Notes: a model not told the origin generated them from the sequence alone. 64,000 nt of DNA from Sphingopyxis sp. LC363 (GCF_000756385.1 NZ_JNFC01000023.1:62001-126000), one strand, 5' to 3'; positions 1-8,905 are shown, numbered from the stretch's first letter. Numbers and translations: made by a program.

Positions 1-481
1 CGTTCACGATCGCTTCCCACTTGAGCATGTGTTTGACACGCGGCGGAATGTTGAGCGAGCGGAGCAGCGGGGCGATGACGGTCGGCCCCGTGACAACCAT
101 CACGCCGCCGAAGAGCGCCGCGAGTTCGAGCGGCAGGCCCGCGCCATAATAGGCGGCGGCGGTGCCGAGCGCCCAGCCGAGAGGGACGCCGATGAACACG
201 AGCATCAGCACCGCGGTGCCGGCCTGTCGCAGCTCGCGGAACTTGAGGCTGAGTCCGCCCTCGAAGAGGATCACCGCCACGGCCAGCTTGATGATGGGCT
301 CGCGCAGCGCGCCAAAATCCCGCTCGGGATTGATGAAGCCCAGAATCGGTCCCGCGACGATCCCCGCGATCAGCATCAGGGCGATCGCGGGCCGCCCCGT
401 TCGCCAGGCAATCCACTGGGCGCCCAGGCCGATGATGCCGATAAGCGCGATTTTGACGAGCAGCGAGTCGATTGCGAACAT
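1..481 (-). CDS. Cation/proton antiporter, N-terminal part (cut by window edge)
   Basis: The minus strand from an ATG at 481 stays open to the window edge, giving about 160 residues. It consists of consecutive hydrophobic segments. Stretches such as RTGRPAIALMLIAGIVAGP, FEGGLSLKFREL and GGVMVVTGPTVIAPLLR are typical of the NhaP/CPA1 Na+(K+)/H+ exchangers of the inner membrane. The phrase FEGGLSL and the TGPT motif in the transport core are the strongest marks. The rest of the gene lies outside the window. It sits 174 bp downstream of the TonB receptor on the same strand. Substrate ion cannot be told from this part. Confidence 0.85.
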   Translation of the reverse strand, partial: MFAIDSLLVKIALIGIIGLGAQWIAWRTGRPAIALMLIAGIVAGPILGFINPERDFGALREPIIKLAVAVILFEGGLSLKFRELRQAGTAVLMLVFIGVPLGWALGTAAAYYGAGLPLELAALFGGVMVVTGPTVIAPLLRSLNIPPRVKHMLKWEAIVN

Positions 482-655
482 ATGGGCAAGCTATGCGGGA
501 AGGGCGCTATGGTTCCCGCCTCGATGCGCCATCGGGTATCGCGTCTTTTCGCCGATGCTCCGGCCGGGAGCCCGGCGGAGTCGTGCCGCGGAGCATGTAA
601 GGGCTGCAGCTGGATGCTCCGATGCCATATCCGGTTTCCTGTTTCGACGGATCGA

Positions 656-2575
656 TTACAGGTCCATTGTAATTCTGGCCGCGATTTGTCGAGGCTGAAT
701 GTAGACGAAGGCATTGTCGCCCGCGACTTCCCAACCATAAGCGTTGAACAGGTTCGTGGCCTGGATACGAAAGACGGCGGTCGATCGGCCTATGGCGAAG
801 CGTTGGCGCAGTCCGATATTGACCGTTGTATAGGATGCGACGTCGACAAGGTTCAGCCTGTCCGCGGTGTTCCGCCCGACATGCTCGACGGTGGCATCGA
901 TTGAGGTCGGGGATGACGGCCACCGCCAATCGACGCTGGCGACGATCTTTCGCGACGGCACGTCGATCGGCCGACGGCCGATCGCGCCGGACGCGGCTTC
1001 GTCGCCCCTGACGCGTGCCCGGATAAACGACCCGCCCGCGACCAGCGTCAATCCGGGCGTGGGCGAACCGCTCAGCGACGCCTCTATTCCGCGGTGTCGC
1101 ACCACACCCAGCCGCCGGAAGAAATTACCTCCATCGACACCGAAATAAGGTCGTTCGATATCGAATGCACCCGCGATCAGCGTCATTCCGCCTGTACGCA
1201 ACTTCACGCCGGCATCGACTTGCCGCGTCCGGATCGCAGGCGGTGCCTCGTCGCGGTTCACCGCGGTTTCCGGCGCAACATCGCTCTCCTCCAGCCCGCG
1301 CGCGAAAGAAGCATAAAGCGATATCGCGGCGGCGAGATCGATCGTCGCGGTCGCGTTGATCAGCCACGGCGTATCGCGTGATTCGGGCGCGGGGCCGTTC
1401 GGCGTGGTCACCCGCTTGCTATAGTCGACCTTCTGCGCACCGATGCTGAATTGTCCGAGGCGCTGTACCCGCAGCTGATAGTCGAGACCGATCGACCATT
1501 GCCGAACGCGGTCGTTGGACTGCGCCGCGAAATCGAAGTCCGGCCGGGCGACATAATCGGCTTCTCCGAACGGTGCGGATCCCAGCGAGCGCCGGATCGA
1601 ACCGCCGTACCGCCGGTCTTGGGCGCGCCCGCGCGCGACGAGCTGGATGCGATGTTCGAAGGCACCGGTAGAGAAACTGCGCGCGACGCCCAGCTCGCCG
1701 CTTGTCGAAACGCCGGTCCGGCCCGGATAGGTGCTGACGATGCGGTCGGCCGGCGCCCCCAAGGGGGCGGCGCGCAGAAAGATATTGTGTCCCTCGCGCA
1801 CCGCGTTGTCCGACCGGAACAGTCCGGCGCGCACCGCAAAGCCGGCGATGCCGGTGCGGCCCATCGCGCCGAAGGTGTAGCGCTCGGTCTCGACATCCGC
1901 CCATTTCTGACCCAGAAACCGCCGCCGCGTCAGGCGGCCCGGCGTCTCCGCGCCGTTTCCCAGGATGATGGGATAGATGTCCTCGTCGGCGATGCGCGTG
2001 CGGCTTCCGAACAGCTTCAGATCGGTTCCGGCTGTGGGCCGCAAATGCGCGATCGCGGCGAGGTTGGTGATGTCGGCGTTGTTCCCCGAAGGATATTCGC
2101 TCCGGCTGAAGCTCGCGCCCCCTCCGAGGTTCAGCACGTCGTTTATCGGCAGTGCGGCGTCGATCTCGACCAGTGCACCGCCCCAGCTATTGGCCTGGAT
2201 CACGCCGCTCAACATCGCGTCCTCGCCGGGCGAACGAAGGCGATAGTCGACGACGCCCGATGGCGCCGGAAAGGGGTAGCTGACCGCCGAGGGGCCGACC
2301 CTGATCCGGTTGCCTTCGACAAGCCTGGGCGAAAAATCGCCTTGGCGGTCGAAATACAGGCCTTCGAGCCGCACATTACCGGCGTCGATCGGCGAGAAGC
2401 CGCGTACCGAGTTCGGACTGTAGATGCCGAGCGTTTCGCCGCCGTCGTTGGAACCGAACGCGTCCTCGGCGTCGGCGATCGCGTTGTCGTCCGCCCTCTG
2501 GGCGAACGCGGGTGAGTGAGCCGGTAGGGCGACAAGCGATGCGGCGATACCGGCTATAGTTCTGAATCGTGCCAT
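656..2575 (-). CDS. TonB-dependent outer-membrane receptor
   Basis: A 639-residue protein starting at ATG 2575. Residues 1-25 form a Sec signal peptide ending in PAHSPAFA. Then comes a short plug-like region (about 40-150) with the phrase NSVRGFSPIDAGNVRLEG, followed by a barrel of alternating aromatic strands. The C-terminus reads NLFNAYGWEVAG...RQIAARITMDL, a usual receptor ending except for a final Leu. An in-frame start 87 codons upstream would run into the divergent regulator and is rejected. Its divergent neighbour is a LysR-type gene, which suggests that regulator controls it. The ligand is unknown; siderophore, vitamin or plant compound are all possible. Confidence 0.85.
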   Translation of the reverse strand: MARFRTIAGIAASLVALPAHSPAFAQRADDNAIADAEDAFGSNDGGETLGIYSPNSVRGFSPIDAGNVRLEGLYFDRQGDFSPRLVEGNRIRVGPSAVSYPFPAPSGVVDYRLRSPGEDAMLSGVIQANSWGGALVEIDAALPINDVLNLGGGASFSRSEYPSGNNADITNLAAIAHLRPTAGTDLKLFGSRTRIADEDIYPIILGNGAETPGRLTRRRFLGQKWADVETERYTFGAMGRTGIAGFAVRAGLFRSDNAVREGHNIFLRAAPLGAPADRIVSTYPGRTGVSTSGELGVARSFSTGAFEHRIQLVARGRAQDRRYGGSIRRSLGSAPFGEADYVARPDFDFAAQSNDRVRQWSIGLDYQLRVQRLGQFSIGAQKVDYSKRVTTPNGPAPESRDTPWLINATATIDLAAAISLYASFARGLEESDVAPETAVNRDEAPPAIRTRQVDAGVKLRTGGMTLIAGAFDIERPYFGVDGGNFFRRLGVVRHRGIEASLSGSPTPGLTLVAGGSFIRARVRGDEAASGAIGRRPIDVPSRKIVASVDWRWPSSPTSIDATVEHVGRNTADRLNLVDVASYTTVNIGLRQRFAIGRSTAVFRIQATNLFNAYGWEVAGDNAFVYIQPRQIAARITMDL

Positions 2576-2644
2576 GCACACATATTCACACCGCGAATGA
2601 CGCTTGACATTACACAAGGGTCGCAGCGATCGTGTGTGAATGGC
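2571..2644. promoter_or_regulatory. Symmetric divergent promoter region, candidate LysR operator
   Basis: The 64-bp gap between the receptor and the LysR gene is bounded by GCCATGCACACA (2571-2582) and TGTGTGAATGGC (2633-2644), inverted copies matching at 11 of 12 positions and covering both start codons. An additional TTCACAC (2585-2591) mirrors GTGTGAA (2634-2640). A TTGACA-like -35 lies at 2604-2609 without a clear -10. Such symmetry between a LysR gene and its divergent neighbour fits an autoregulatory operator; that role is inference. Confidence 0.45.
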
Positions 2645-3545
2645 GCACAGCTCATACGATCTCCCGCCGCTCGACGGCCTGACCGCGATGCTCGCCGCGG
2701 CGGAGGAAGGGTCCTTCAGCGCGGCGGCGGGGAAATTGGGGCTTACCCACGGCTCGGTCAGCCGCCGGATCGCGGCGCTCGAGCACTGGCTGGGAGCGTC
2801 GCTCTTCGAACGCCATGGTCGGGGCGTCCGGCTCACGCCGGCGGGACTGCGATTTGTCAGGGACGCCCGGCAGAGCCTCGGCCGATTGTCGCACAGTGCC
2901 GAGCAATGGCGGCCGCGACGCGGCCGTCAGACGGTCCGGATGTCGGTCGTCCCGTCCTTCGCGCGGCTCTGGCTGCTGCGCCGCCTCCCGGCCATCGAGC
3001 AAAGCGATACGCATATCGACCTGTCGCTCGATCACCGGATGACCGACCTCGACAACCGCGAAGCCGAGGTGGTGATACGCTATGGGCGCGGCACATGGGT
3101 CGGCGTCGATGCGCGGCAGATCGTCGAGGAAATGCTCGCGCCCGCCGCCTCGCCCGGGCTGCGCGACCGGATGAGCGCCGCGCCTGTGATCGACGAACTG
3201 CTTCAATGGCCGTTGCTGCACGACTCCGATACATCGCAGTGGCGGGCTTTTCTGAGCCGGGCAGGTGTATCGTACCGGCCGCGCTGGCAGGACCGGCGCT
3301 TCGAGGATTATGATACCGTCCTCGCCGCGGCGGAGGCGGGGCTCGGCGTCGCGCTCATTCGCCAGCCTCTCGCGGCCGACTGGCTGACCGACGGCCGGCT
3401 GACGACGATAACGCTGCAGACGATGGCGAATCCCGCCAGCCATTTCGTTTGCGTGCGCGCGGGCGAAACCCGTCAGGCCGTCCTAACCGTGCGCGACCGG
3501 ATTCTGGCGCTCGCGGCTGAAGACAGGTTGGAAAAAACGGCGTAA
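2640..3545 (+). CDS. LysR-family transcriptional regulator
   Basis: A 301-residue protein of normal LTTR length. Residues about 10-65 hold the winged helix-turn-helix, with the typical AAAEEGSFSAAAGKL...GSVSRRIAALE and RHGRGVRLTPAG wing. Residues about 95-295 form the effector-binding domain, ending with the RFEDYDTVLAAAEAGLGVAL stretch seen in GcvA-type members. It is divergent from the TonB receptor with only 64 bp between start codons, so the receptor is its most likely target. The coinducer is not recognisable. Confidence 0.93.
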   Translation: MAHSSYDLPPLDGLTAMLAAAEEGSFSAAAGKLGLTHGSVSRRIAALEHWLGASLFERHGRGVRLTPAGLRFVRDARQSLGRLSHSAEQWRPRRGRQTVRMSVVPSFARLWLLRRLPAIEQSDTHIDLSLDHRMTDLDNREAEVVIRYGRGTWVGVDARQIVEEMLAPAASPGLRDRMSAAPVIDELLQWPLLHDSDTSQWRAFLSRAGVSYRPRWQDRRFEDYDTVLAAAEAGLGVALIRQPLAADWLTDGRLTTITLQTMANPASHFVCVRAGETRQAVLTVRDRILALAAEDRLEKTA

Positions 3546-3557
3546 TCGCCCGGCGCC

Positions 3558-3586
3558 CCGCGCCGCCTGACGGCGCGGTTCTCCTT
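3558..3586 (+). terminator. Hairpin terminator of the LysR gene
   Basis: A perfect 8-bp stem CCGCGCCG (3558-3565) / CGGCGCGG (3571-3578) with loop CCTGA is followed by TTCTCCTT. It sits in the 45-bp gap between the LysR gene and the convergent DUF899 gene. The T-tract is imperfect, so confidence is moderate. Confidence 0.5.
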
Positions 3587-3590
3587 CGGG

Positions 3591-4334
3591 TCAGTTGCCC
3601 AGATCGTCCGAAAAACCGGCTTCGAGGCGCTGCCATTGCCCGATGGGACGCCCATCGCTGCGGAAGGGGTGCACCTTTTCATTTTCTCCCCAGCCTTGCG
3701 GCCAGCCGGGGGGCGAGATTTCCTGCTCCTCTTGCCGTCCATAGACGGTGAGGTCGAGGAGCCTGTAGCTATTGTCCATCGCCTCGACCCCGCGGCGCGT
3801 CGTCCAATAGGTCTCGAAGACATCGGAGCCGCGGCGCAGATAACAGATGAGGTACATGCTGCCCGCCTCGCGGCCGGCCAGCAGGGTGTCGAGCCCCTCC
3901 GTCACTGAATACCATGGCATGTTCCATCCCATGAAATCGCGATACCGGCTGCTCTCTTCATACGGACCTTGGCAGAATGTCGCATAGGTCGCGTCGCGCG
4001 AATGGATGTAGCTGAGCTCGCGCACCTGCGAGGTGAACCAGCTGCATCCCTGGCATTGTCTTTCCGCGGGCCGGCCGGTGAACCACATATAATAATAGGC
4101 GATCAGCATTCGCCGGCCCTCGAACGCGTCGAGCAATGTCGTGGGGCCGTCCTTGCCGATCAGCCGCGCGGCGCCGTCGACCGCCACCATCGGCAGCCGG
4201 CGCCGCGCCGCGGCGATTTCGTCGCCGGCGCGCGTATGCGCCTTTTCGCGCGCGCGCAGTTCGTCCAGTTGCGCCTGAAATGCCGCCCGGTCCGCGATCT
4301 CGGGCGTGGCGGCTTCACCTTCGGCTATGTGCAT
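3591..4334 (-). CDS. DUF899 family thioredoxin-like protein
   Basis: A 247-residue protein of the DUF899 family, which has a thioredoxin-like fold and unknown reaction. It shows the family phrases LIAYYYMWF, CQGCSWFTSQV (Cys 94 and Cys 97 form a CxxC) and SVTEGLDTLLAGREAGSMYLICYLRRGSDVFETYWTT. The start at ATG 4334 is preferred over 4346 because GGAGAG lies just upstream of it. It follows the VOC gene by 41 bp on the same strand. In other bacteria DUF899 genes commonly sit beside VOC/glyoxalase-fold genes, but no shared function is established. Confidence 0.88.
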   Translation of the reverse strand: MHIAEGEAATPEIADRAAFQAQLDELRAREKAHTRAGDEIAAARRRLPMVAVDGAARLIGKDGPTTLLDAFEGRRMLIAYYYMWFTGRPAERQCQGCSWFTSQVRELSYIHSRDATYATFCQGPYEESSRYRDFMGWNMPWYSVTEGLDTLLAGREAGSMYLICYLRRGSDVFETYWTTRRGVEAMDNSYRLLDLTVYGRQEEQEISPPGWPQGWGENEKVHPFRSDGRPIGQWQRLEAGFSDDLGN

Positions 4335-4375
4335 CTTTCTCTCCATATCTTATGAGGCCCGCCGACCGGCACGCA

Positions 4376-4735
4376 TCACGCCGCCGGGAAGGCACGCGAG
4401 GGCGGTGTCGCCAGCGTCACCAGATTGCCGTCGGGATCACGCACTTGCGCGAGGGTCGAATAGTCGCCTGCAATGTCTTCGCCGAGCGCGATACCGGCGC
4501 TTTCAAGCCGGCGGCGCTCCGCTTCAAGCTCCGCCACATAGAGGAAGATCGAACCCCGGCCGGCAATCTCGTCGCTGGTCGAGACCATGAGCCCGCATTC
4601 GTCGAACAATTCCCAGTGCAGCAAAGTGGGCATGGGTCGATGATCGGGCCCGCGACCGAGCAGGCCCGTATACCAGCGCTCGGCCATGGCGAGATCCGCG
4701 ACGAGCAACGAAGGATAGATTTTCTCCACTTTCAT
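4376..4735 (-). CDS. VOC (glyoxalase/bleomycin resistance fold) protein
   Basis: A 119-residue protein with one VOC fold: N-terminal IYPSLLVADLAMAERWYTGLLG, central GSIFLYVAELEAERRRLESAG and C-terminal STLAQVRDPDGNLVTL. The final DPDGN turn is typical of the family. The start at 4735 is chosen because GGAG lies 9 bases upstream; the in-frame ATG at 4744 would place that GGAG too close. It leads a probable two-gene operon with the DUF899 gene. The metal-ligand pattern is incomplete, so a catalytic role is uncertain. Confidence 0.85.
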   Translation of the reverse strand: MKVEKIYPSLLVADLAMAERWYTGLLGRGPDHRPMPTLLHWELFDECGLMVSTSDEIAGRGSIFLYVAELEAERRRLESAGIALGEDIAGDYSTLAQVRDPDGNLVTLATPPSRAFPAA

Positions 4736-5005
4736 TTTTGGCATCTCCGGCTTTCCTCGCCTGTGATCGCGGCGTGGCCTTCCTTCCATATACCGCAGGA
4801 GGAGGCCTTGGTTCCGTGCATGGGTCGCGCAGGACATGCGTATATGGCGCACACCGAACGGTGCGAATTCATCCACCGTCGGCGCGTCACGGGGCCGGTT
4901 CCACGCGCGAAACTCCGGACGATCCAGCGTCCGGTTATCCGGGCTAGTTGTACATTTCGGTCGGTCCGGGATACCCGATTGGCGCCGCGGGCGAATGCAC
5001 GCCGA

Positions 5006-5152
5006 TCACTGCTCCATTTGGTCGCCGAGCATTTCACCGAACTCGGTCAATGCCGGACCGAACACGCGACGCAGAGCGCCACGGCTGCCACCCGCGACCT
5101 CCTTGGCCAATTCGGCACCGGGGCCAGATAGTTCTACGCTAACATCAACCAT
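5006..5152 (-). pseudogene. 48-codon N-terminal gene fragment, DUF4393/Abi-alpha-like
   Basis: A short reading frame with ATG at 5152, an upstream GGGTGAGGG that can serve as ribosome site, and TGA at 5006-5008. It contains ELAKEVAGG and ends FGPALTEFGEMLGDQMEQ. That ending resembles the region shortly before the first conserved helix of DUF4393 (Abi-alpha) proteins, where a Gly-Pro...GxxLxD phrase is normally followed by Trp-Arg and about 200 more residues. Here it stops. It reads as a truncated or nonsense-mutated defence or mobile-element gene. It lies 195 bp beyond the 3' end of tRNA-Ser. The family assignment comes from memory of the motif and is tentative; a genuine small protein is the alternative. 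Confidence 0.4.
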
Positions 5153-5347
5153 ACCCTCACCCCCGCGATTGGCGCTTGTTGAATGAGAGGATCGAGGCGC
5201 ATCGTTGTCAACGCCTGACCAAGCTACCTAAGCGAATCTCAACGCCCGCAAATTTACGTGCATTGTCCGAAATTAGGATGGGGCTTGGGACGGGGACGGT
5301 CGAAATCCCCAATTTTCAAGCATTTTCAATCCACTAGGAAAGGAAAA

Positions 5348-5437
5348 TGGAGGAGAGTGAGGGATTCGAACCCTCGGTACCGTTGCCGGCACTTCGCATT
5401 TCGAGTGCGACGCTTTCGACCACTCAGCCAACTCTCC
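5348..5437 (-). tRNA. tRNA-Ser (anticodon CGA)
   Basis: On the minus strand the acceptor stem GGAGAGT (5437-5431) pairs with ACTCTCC (5358-5352). There is a D-arm with a GCT/AGC stem, an anticodon stem TCGCA/TGCGA with loop CTCGAAA (anticodon CGA), a long class-II variable arm GTGCCG/CGGTAC, and a T-arm GAGGG-TTCGAAT-CCCTC. CCA is encoded at 5350-5348. The discriminator base would be U73, whereas G73 is usual for serine tRNAs. The total is 90 nt including CCA. Its 3' side faces the gene fragment at 5006-5152, so it may have been an integration site. Confidence 0.95.
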
Positions 5438-5529
5438 TCGCTGAGAGGAGACGCCCCTAGCGGCGGTCCGCACGTCTTGCAACCCTCTCGTCACAAAATT
5501 GCGGCCCGCCGCTGATTTTGGCGGGCGAC

Positions 5530-8500
5530 TCAGGGCTTGTCGGCCTCCCACCAATAGGGCTGGCGCTTGCGGTCGCCCGTCGCGACCTCGTTCATCGTCA
5601 GCGGGTCGTAGAGCCGCCCGCCGATCATCACGCGGTGGATTTTCTCGGTATTGCGGATGTCCTGCGTCGGATCGGCGTCGAGAATCACCAGATCGGCAAG
5701 CTTGCCCGCCTCGAGCGACCCGACATCCTTGCCATAGCCCAAGGACGTCGCCGGCATGATCGTCGCGGCGCGCAGCGCGTCGATATTGCTCCAGCCGCCG
5801 CGCACGAACGACCAGATTTCCCAATGTGCTCCGAGCCCCGATTGCTGGCCGTGCGCACCGATCGATACCATGCGGCCCGCCGCGGCGATCTTGCCCGCCT
5901 CGCGCGCCGAATCATCGTCGACATAGTCGCTCTCAGGGGCGATCACGCGGCGCTTGTTGTTCGCCGCGAGTTCGGCCGGCGGAATGTGCTTGGTCAGGAT
6001 CGGATGCTCCCAGACGTTCGTGTGCGCGCGCCAATAGGGGTCGCCGGCGGGGCCGCCATAGGTGACGACCAGCGTCGGGGTATAATCGACCTGCGTCTGG
6101 CCCCACAGCTGGACGAGATCCTTGTAGAAGATGTCGAGCGGGATGTTGTGCTCGACGGTCGAGTTGCCGTCCTGGATCAGCGTCACGTCCTGCGTGAACA
6201 GCGAGCCGCCCTCGGGTACGACGGTCATGCCTTCCATCTGCGCGGCCTTGACGACCATCTGCCGCTGGTCGCGGCGCGGCTGGTTGTAATTTTTGACGCT
6301 GTGTGCGCCCTGCGCCTTCAGGCGGCGCACGTGCGCAAGCGCATCGTCATAGCCGTTGATCTCGGCATAGACGCCCGCCGCCTTCGCGCCATAGATGACC
6401 TCGCCGGTCGAAAAGATGCGCGGTGCGAGGATCAGCCCGGCGCGCTGCATTTCGGACGATACGAAGATTTCCGACGCGCGCGACGAGGGGTTGTGGCTCG
6501 TCGTGGTGCCCATCGCCAGGTTGACGATCTCCGACCAGTTCTGCTGCGGTACCAGCTCGTCGTCGCCGTGCGATCCGTGCGCGTGCGCATCGACGAAGCC
6601 GGGGACGATCGTCTTGCCCGCCGCATCGACCGTCACCGCGCCCGCCGGAACGGTAATCGTGCCCGCCACGCCGACCGCCGTGATGCGGTCGCCGTCGATG
6701 ACGATCGCGCCATTTTCGATCACGCCGCCGTCCTTGTCGGCCATCGTCACGATCTTGGCGCCGGTGATGACGACGACGCCCTCGTGCTTTGCCGCCTCGC
6801 GCGTCATCGAGAGCGACACGCCATCGGTCGGCGGAGCGAACTTCGGCGCCTTTTCGTCGACCGGCGCGCTTGCGAAAAGGCTCGCAAGATCGGCGCTGAA
6901 CAAGGTTGCGCCGCGGCTCCAGTGGAGACGGCGGCCGCCGTCGGACCAGTGCATATATTCGGCGCCGCTGCCCGAAACGCGCGTCACGGGGAGCGCGGCG
7001 CTCTTCGTGCCGAGCGACACATCCTGCCCGCCGGGCATCAACGGGGTGACATAGGCGTCGTAATTCTGCCGGAAGGCGAGTGTGCGGCCGTCAGGCGAAA
7101 TCTCGTAATCGCTGACGAGCTCGCCATTGGCGTGCACACGCTTGTCCTGACCATGAAGATCGGTGCTGACGAGCTGGCGCTTGCCATCGCTCGCGGTGAC
7201 CATGAACACCCGGTCGCTCGTCGCGCCGAATTGCGGCTTGGCGCCATCGCTCGCGATCCGTTCGGCCGTGCCGCCGGCGGCGGCGATGCGATAGACGCCG
7301 GGGTCCTCGCCCCAGCGGCCCGAGGTGAGGTCGCCGCCGCTACGCCGCTCGAACACGATCGTCTTGCCGTCGGGCGAGAAACGCGGTTCGGCATAATGGC
7401 CGGGCGTCGTCGTCACCTTGCGCGACGCGCCGCCGCCCGCGCCGGTGACGTGGATTTCGCCAAGGCCGGCATCGGTCCAGCGCACAAAGACCACCGACTT
7501 GCCATCGCGCGACCAGCTCGGCCACAATTCCATCGCCGCATCCTTGGCGCTCGTCAGCCGCCGCGCGGTGCCGCCGGTCGCGGGCTTGATCCAGAGCTTG
7601 CCGAGCGTTTCGAAGACAACGCTGCGGCCGTCGGGCGACACTTCGGCCCAGCGCGGCATTTGCGTGGCAAAGCTGTCGGGCGCGACCTCGACCGCCGGAT
7701 GCGTCGCATCGACGATCACGCGGTCGTCGTTGATCGCGAACGGGATGACCTGGGCCTCGCCGCCGTCGCCGCTCACGCGGCGCAGCTTGCCGCCGGCCCA
7801 GAAGACGATGTCGCGGCTGTCGGGTGTCCACGCCATGTTCGGATAGACGCCGGTGACCGCCCAGGTTTCCTGCACATCCTGGTCGAGCGCGTCATAAACC
7901 TTCTTCTCGGCGCCCGAGGCGAGATCTTTCACATAGAGCTTCGACTGCGTGCCCTCGCGCCGCACAAAGGCGAGGCGCTTGCCGTCGGGCGAAGGCGTCG
8001 GGCGCACCGCGCCGCCGGGGCCCGACGCCGCGGTGCTGATTTCGCCATCCTCGAGGCTGTAGCTTTCGATGTGGAACAGGTCGGTGTTGCTGTCCTGCGC
8101 ATATTCGAAGATCGGCCCGGGCGTGACGTTGCGCGTATAATAGACGCTCTTGCCGTCGGGAGCGAAGATCGGTTCGCCGAGCTCCTTCTGATGCTTTTCA
8201 TTGGGCTTCTTGACCAGAGGCACGCCCGCGCCGCCCGACACATGATACATCCACACCTCGCCGGTGCCGAGCGACCGGCCCGTGGTGAAATGCTTCTTGG
8301 CGACGAGGAACTGGCCGTCGGGCGACCAGCTCGGCTGGTTGAGCAGGCGGAAATCCTCTTTCGAAATCTGGCGCTTGTCGCTGCCGTCGCGGTTCATCAG
8401 CCAGATATTGTCACCGCCCGCACGGTCGGAGACAAAGGCGATGCGCTGGCCGTCGGGCGAGAAGCGCGGCTGATGTTCAAAGGCGAGCCCCTCGGCAATC

Positions 8501-8763
8501 CGCGTCGGCGTCCCGCCCTCGATCGGCATGGTGTAGATGTCACCGAGCAGGTCGAAGGCGATCGTGCGGCCGTCGGGCGCGACGTCGACGTTCATCCAGC
8601 TTCCCTCGTCGACCGCGATCGGCACCTTGCGCGTCGCGAGGCCCGGCGGCGCATTGACGTCCCACTTGTCCTCCTTCTTCGTGTCGGCGTCAGGCGCGGC
8701 CTGCGCCCAGACCGAGGTTGAACAAGCCAAAGTCGCCGCAAGGGCGAGAGCGAAGCGCGCCAT
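5530..8763 (-). CDS. Periplasmic PD40/TolB-like propeller fused to amidohydrolase
   Basis: A 1077-residue exported protein. The ATG at 8763 begins a signal peptide (MARFALALAATLACSTSVWAQ). Residues about 60-640 carry repeated PDG-type WD40-like blades, for example PRFSPDGQRIAFVSDRAGG and TPSPDGKRLAFVRR. Residues about 660-1070 are a metal-dependent amidohydrolase. Visible features are a HAH motif near residue 723 (GFVDAHAHGSHGD), HSVKNY near 823, TVEHNIPL near 870, GAHGQQSG near 971 and the closing GKLADLVILDADP. Fusions of this kind are known in sphingomonads and related bacteria and are annotated as amidohydrolases of unknown substrate. It is followed downstream by tRNA-Ser and is transcribed away from the CoA-transferase. 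Confidence 0.9.
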   Translation of the reverse strand: MARFALALAATLACSTSVWAQAAPDADTKKEDKWDVNAPPGLATRKVPIAVDEGSWMNVDVAPDGRTIAFDLLGDIYTMPIEGGTPTRIAEGLAFEHQPRFSPDGQRIAFVSDRAGGDNIWLMNRDGSDKRQISKEDFRLLNQPSWSPDGQFLVAKKHFTTGRSLGTGEVWMYHVSGGAGVPLVKKPNEKHQKELGEPIFAPDGKSVYYTRNVTPGPIFEYAQDSNTDLFHIESYSLEDGEISTAASGPGGAVRPTPSPDGKRLAFVRREGTQSKLYVKDLASGAEKKVYDALDQDVQETWAVTGVYPNMAWTPDSRDIVFWAGGKLRRVSGDGGEAQVIPFAINDDRVIVDATHPAVEVAPDSFATQMPRWAEVSPDGRSVVFETLGKLWIKPATGGTARRLTSAKDAAMELWPSWSRDGKSVVFVRWTDAGLGEIHVTGAGGGASRKVTTTPGHYAEPRFSPDGKTIVFERRSGGDLTSGRWGEDPGVYRIAAAGGTAERIASDGAKPQFGATSDRVFMVTASDGKRQLVSTDLHGQDKRVHANGELVSDYEISPDGRTLAFRQNYDAYVTPLMPGGQDVSLGTKSAALPVTRVSGSGAEYMHWSDGGRRLHWSRGATLFSADLASLFASAPVDEKAPKFAPPTDGVSLSMTREAAKHEGVVVITGAKIVTMADKDGGVIENGAIVIDGDRITAVGVAGTITVPAGAVTVDAAGKTIVPGFVDAHAHGSHGDDELVPQQNWSEIVNLAMGTTTSHNPSSRASEIFVSSEMQRAGLILAPRIFSTGEVIYGAKAAGVYAEINGYDDALAHVRRLKAQGAHSVKNYNQPRRDQRQMVVKAAQMEGMTVVPEGGSLFTQDVTLIQDGNSTVEHNIPLDIFYKDLVQLWGQTQVDYTPTLVVTYGGPAGDPYWRAHTNVWEHPILTKHIPPAELAANNKRRVIAPESDYVDDDSAREAGKIAAAGRMVSIGAHGQQSGLGAHWEIWSFVRGGWSNIDALRAATIMPATSLGYGKDVGSLEAGKLADLVILDADPTQDIRNTEKIHRVMIGGRLYDPLTMNEVATGDRKRQPYWWEADKP

Positions 8764-8905
8764 GAAATTATCCCCGTTTGAAATTATGTGCCGAGCATAT
8801 GGCGCGAGGGCGAACATGCAAGCGACAGCTTTCGACGAAGGCGCTGGCAGGCTCGACGGGCGGCTGCTAGCCCGGTCGAAAGACAAGGATCGGAGAGGAT
8901 GAGGT

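Noticed and set aside
555-628. Repeated GGAGCAT units and an ATGCTCCG/CGGAGCAT stem between the TonB receptor and the antiporter
   Set aside because: Possibly a terminator or leader, but the stem is short, has no T-run, and no riboswitch pattern could be matched.
4745-5005. Open minus-strand stretch continuing from the 48-codon fragment into the VOC gene frame
   Set aside because: It is in frame but has no start signal or recognisable motif, and the VOC gene has its own ribosome site. I see no gene here.
5518-8721. Open frame of about 1067 codons on the plus strand opposite the amidohydrolase
   Set aside because: It is rich in Arg, Asp and Ala with no domain motif, has no ribosome site, and mirrors a clearly real gene. 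Long antisense frames are common at this GC content.
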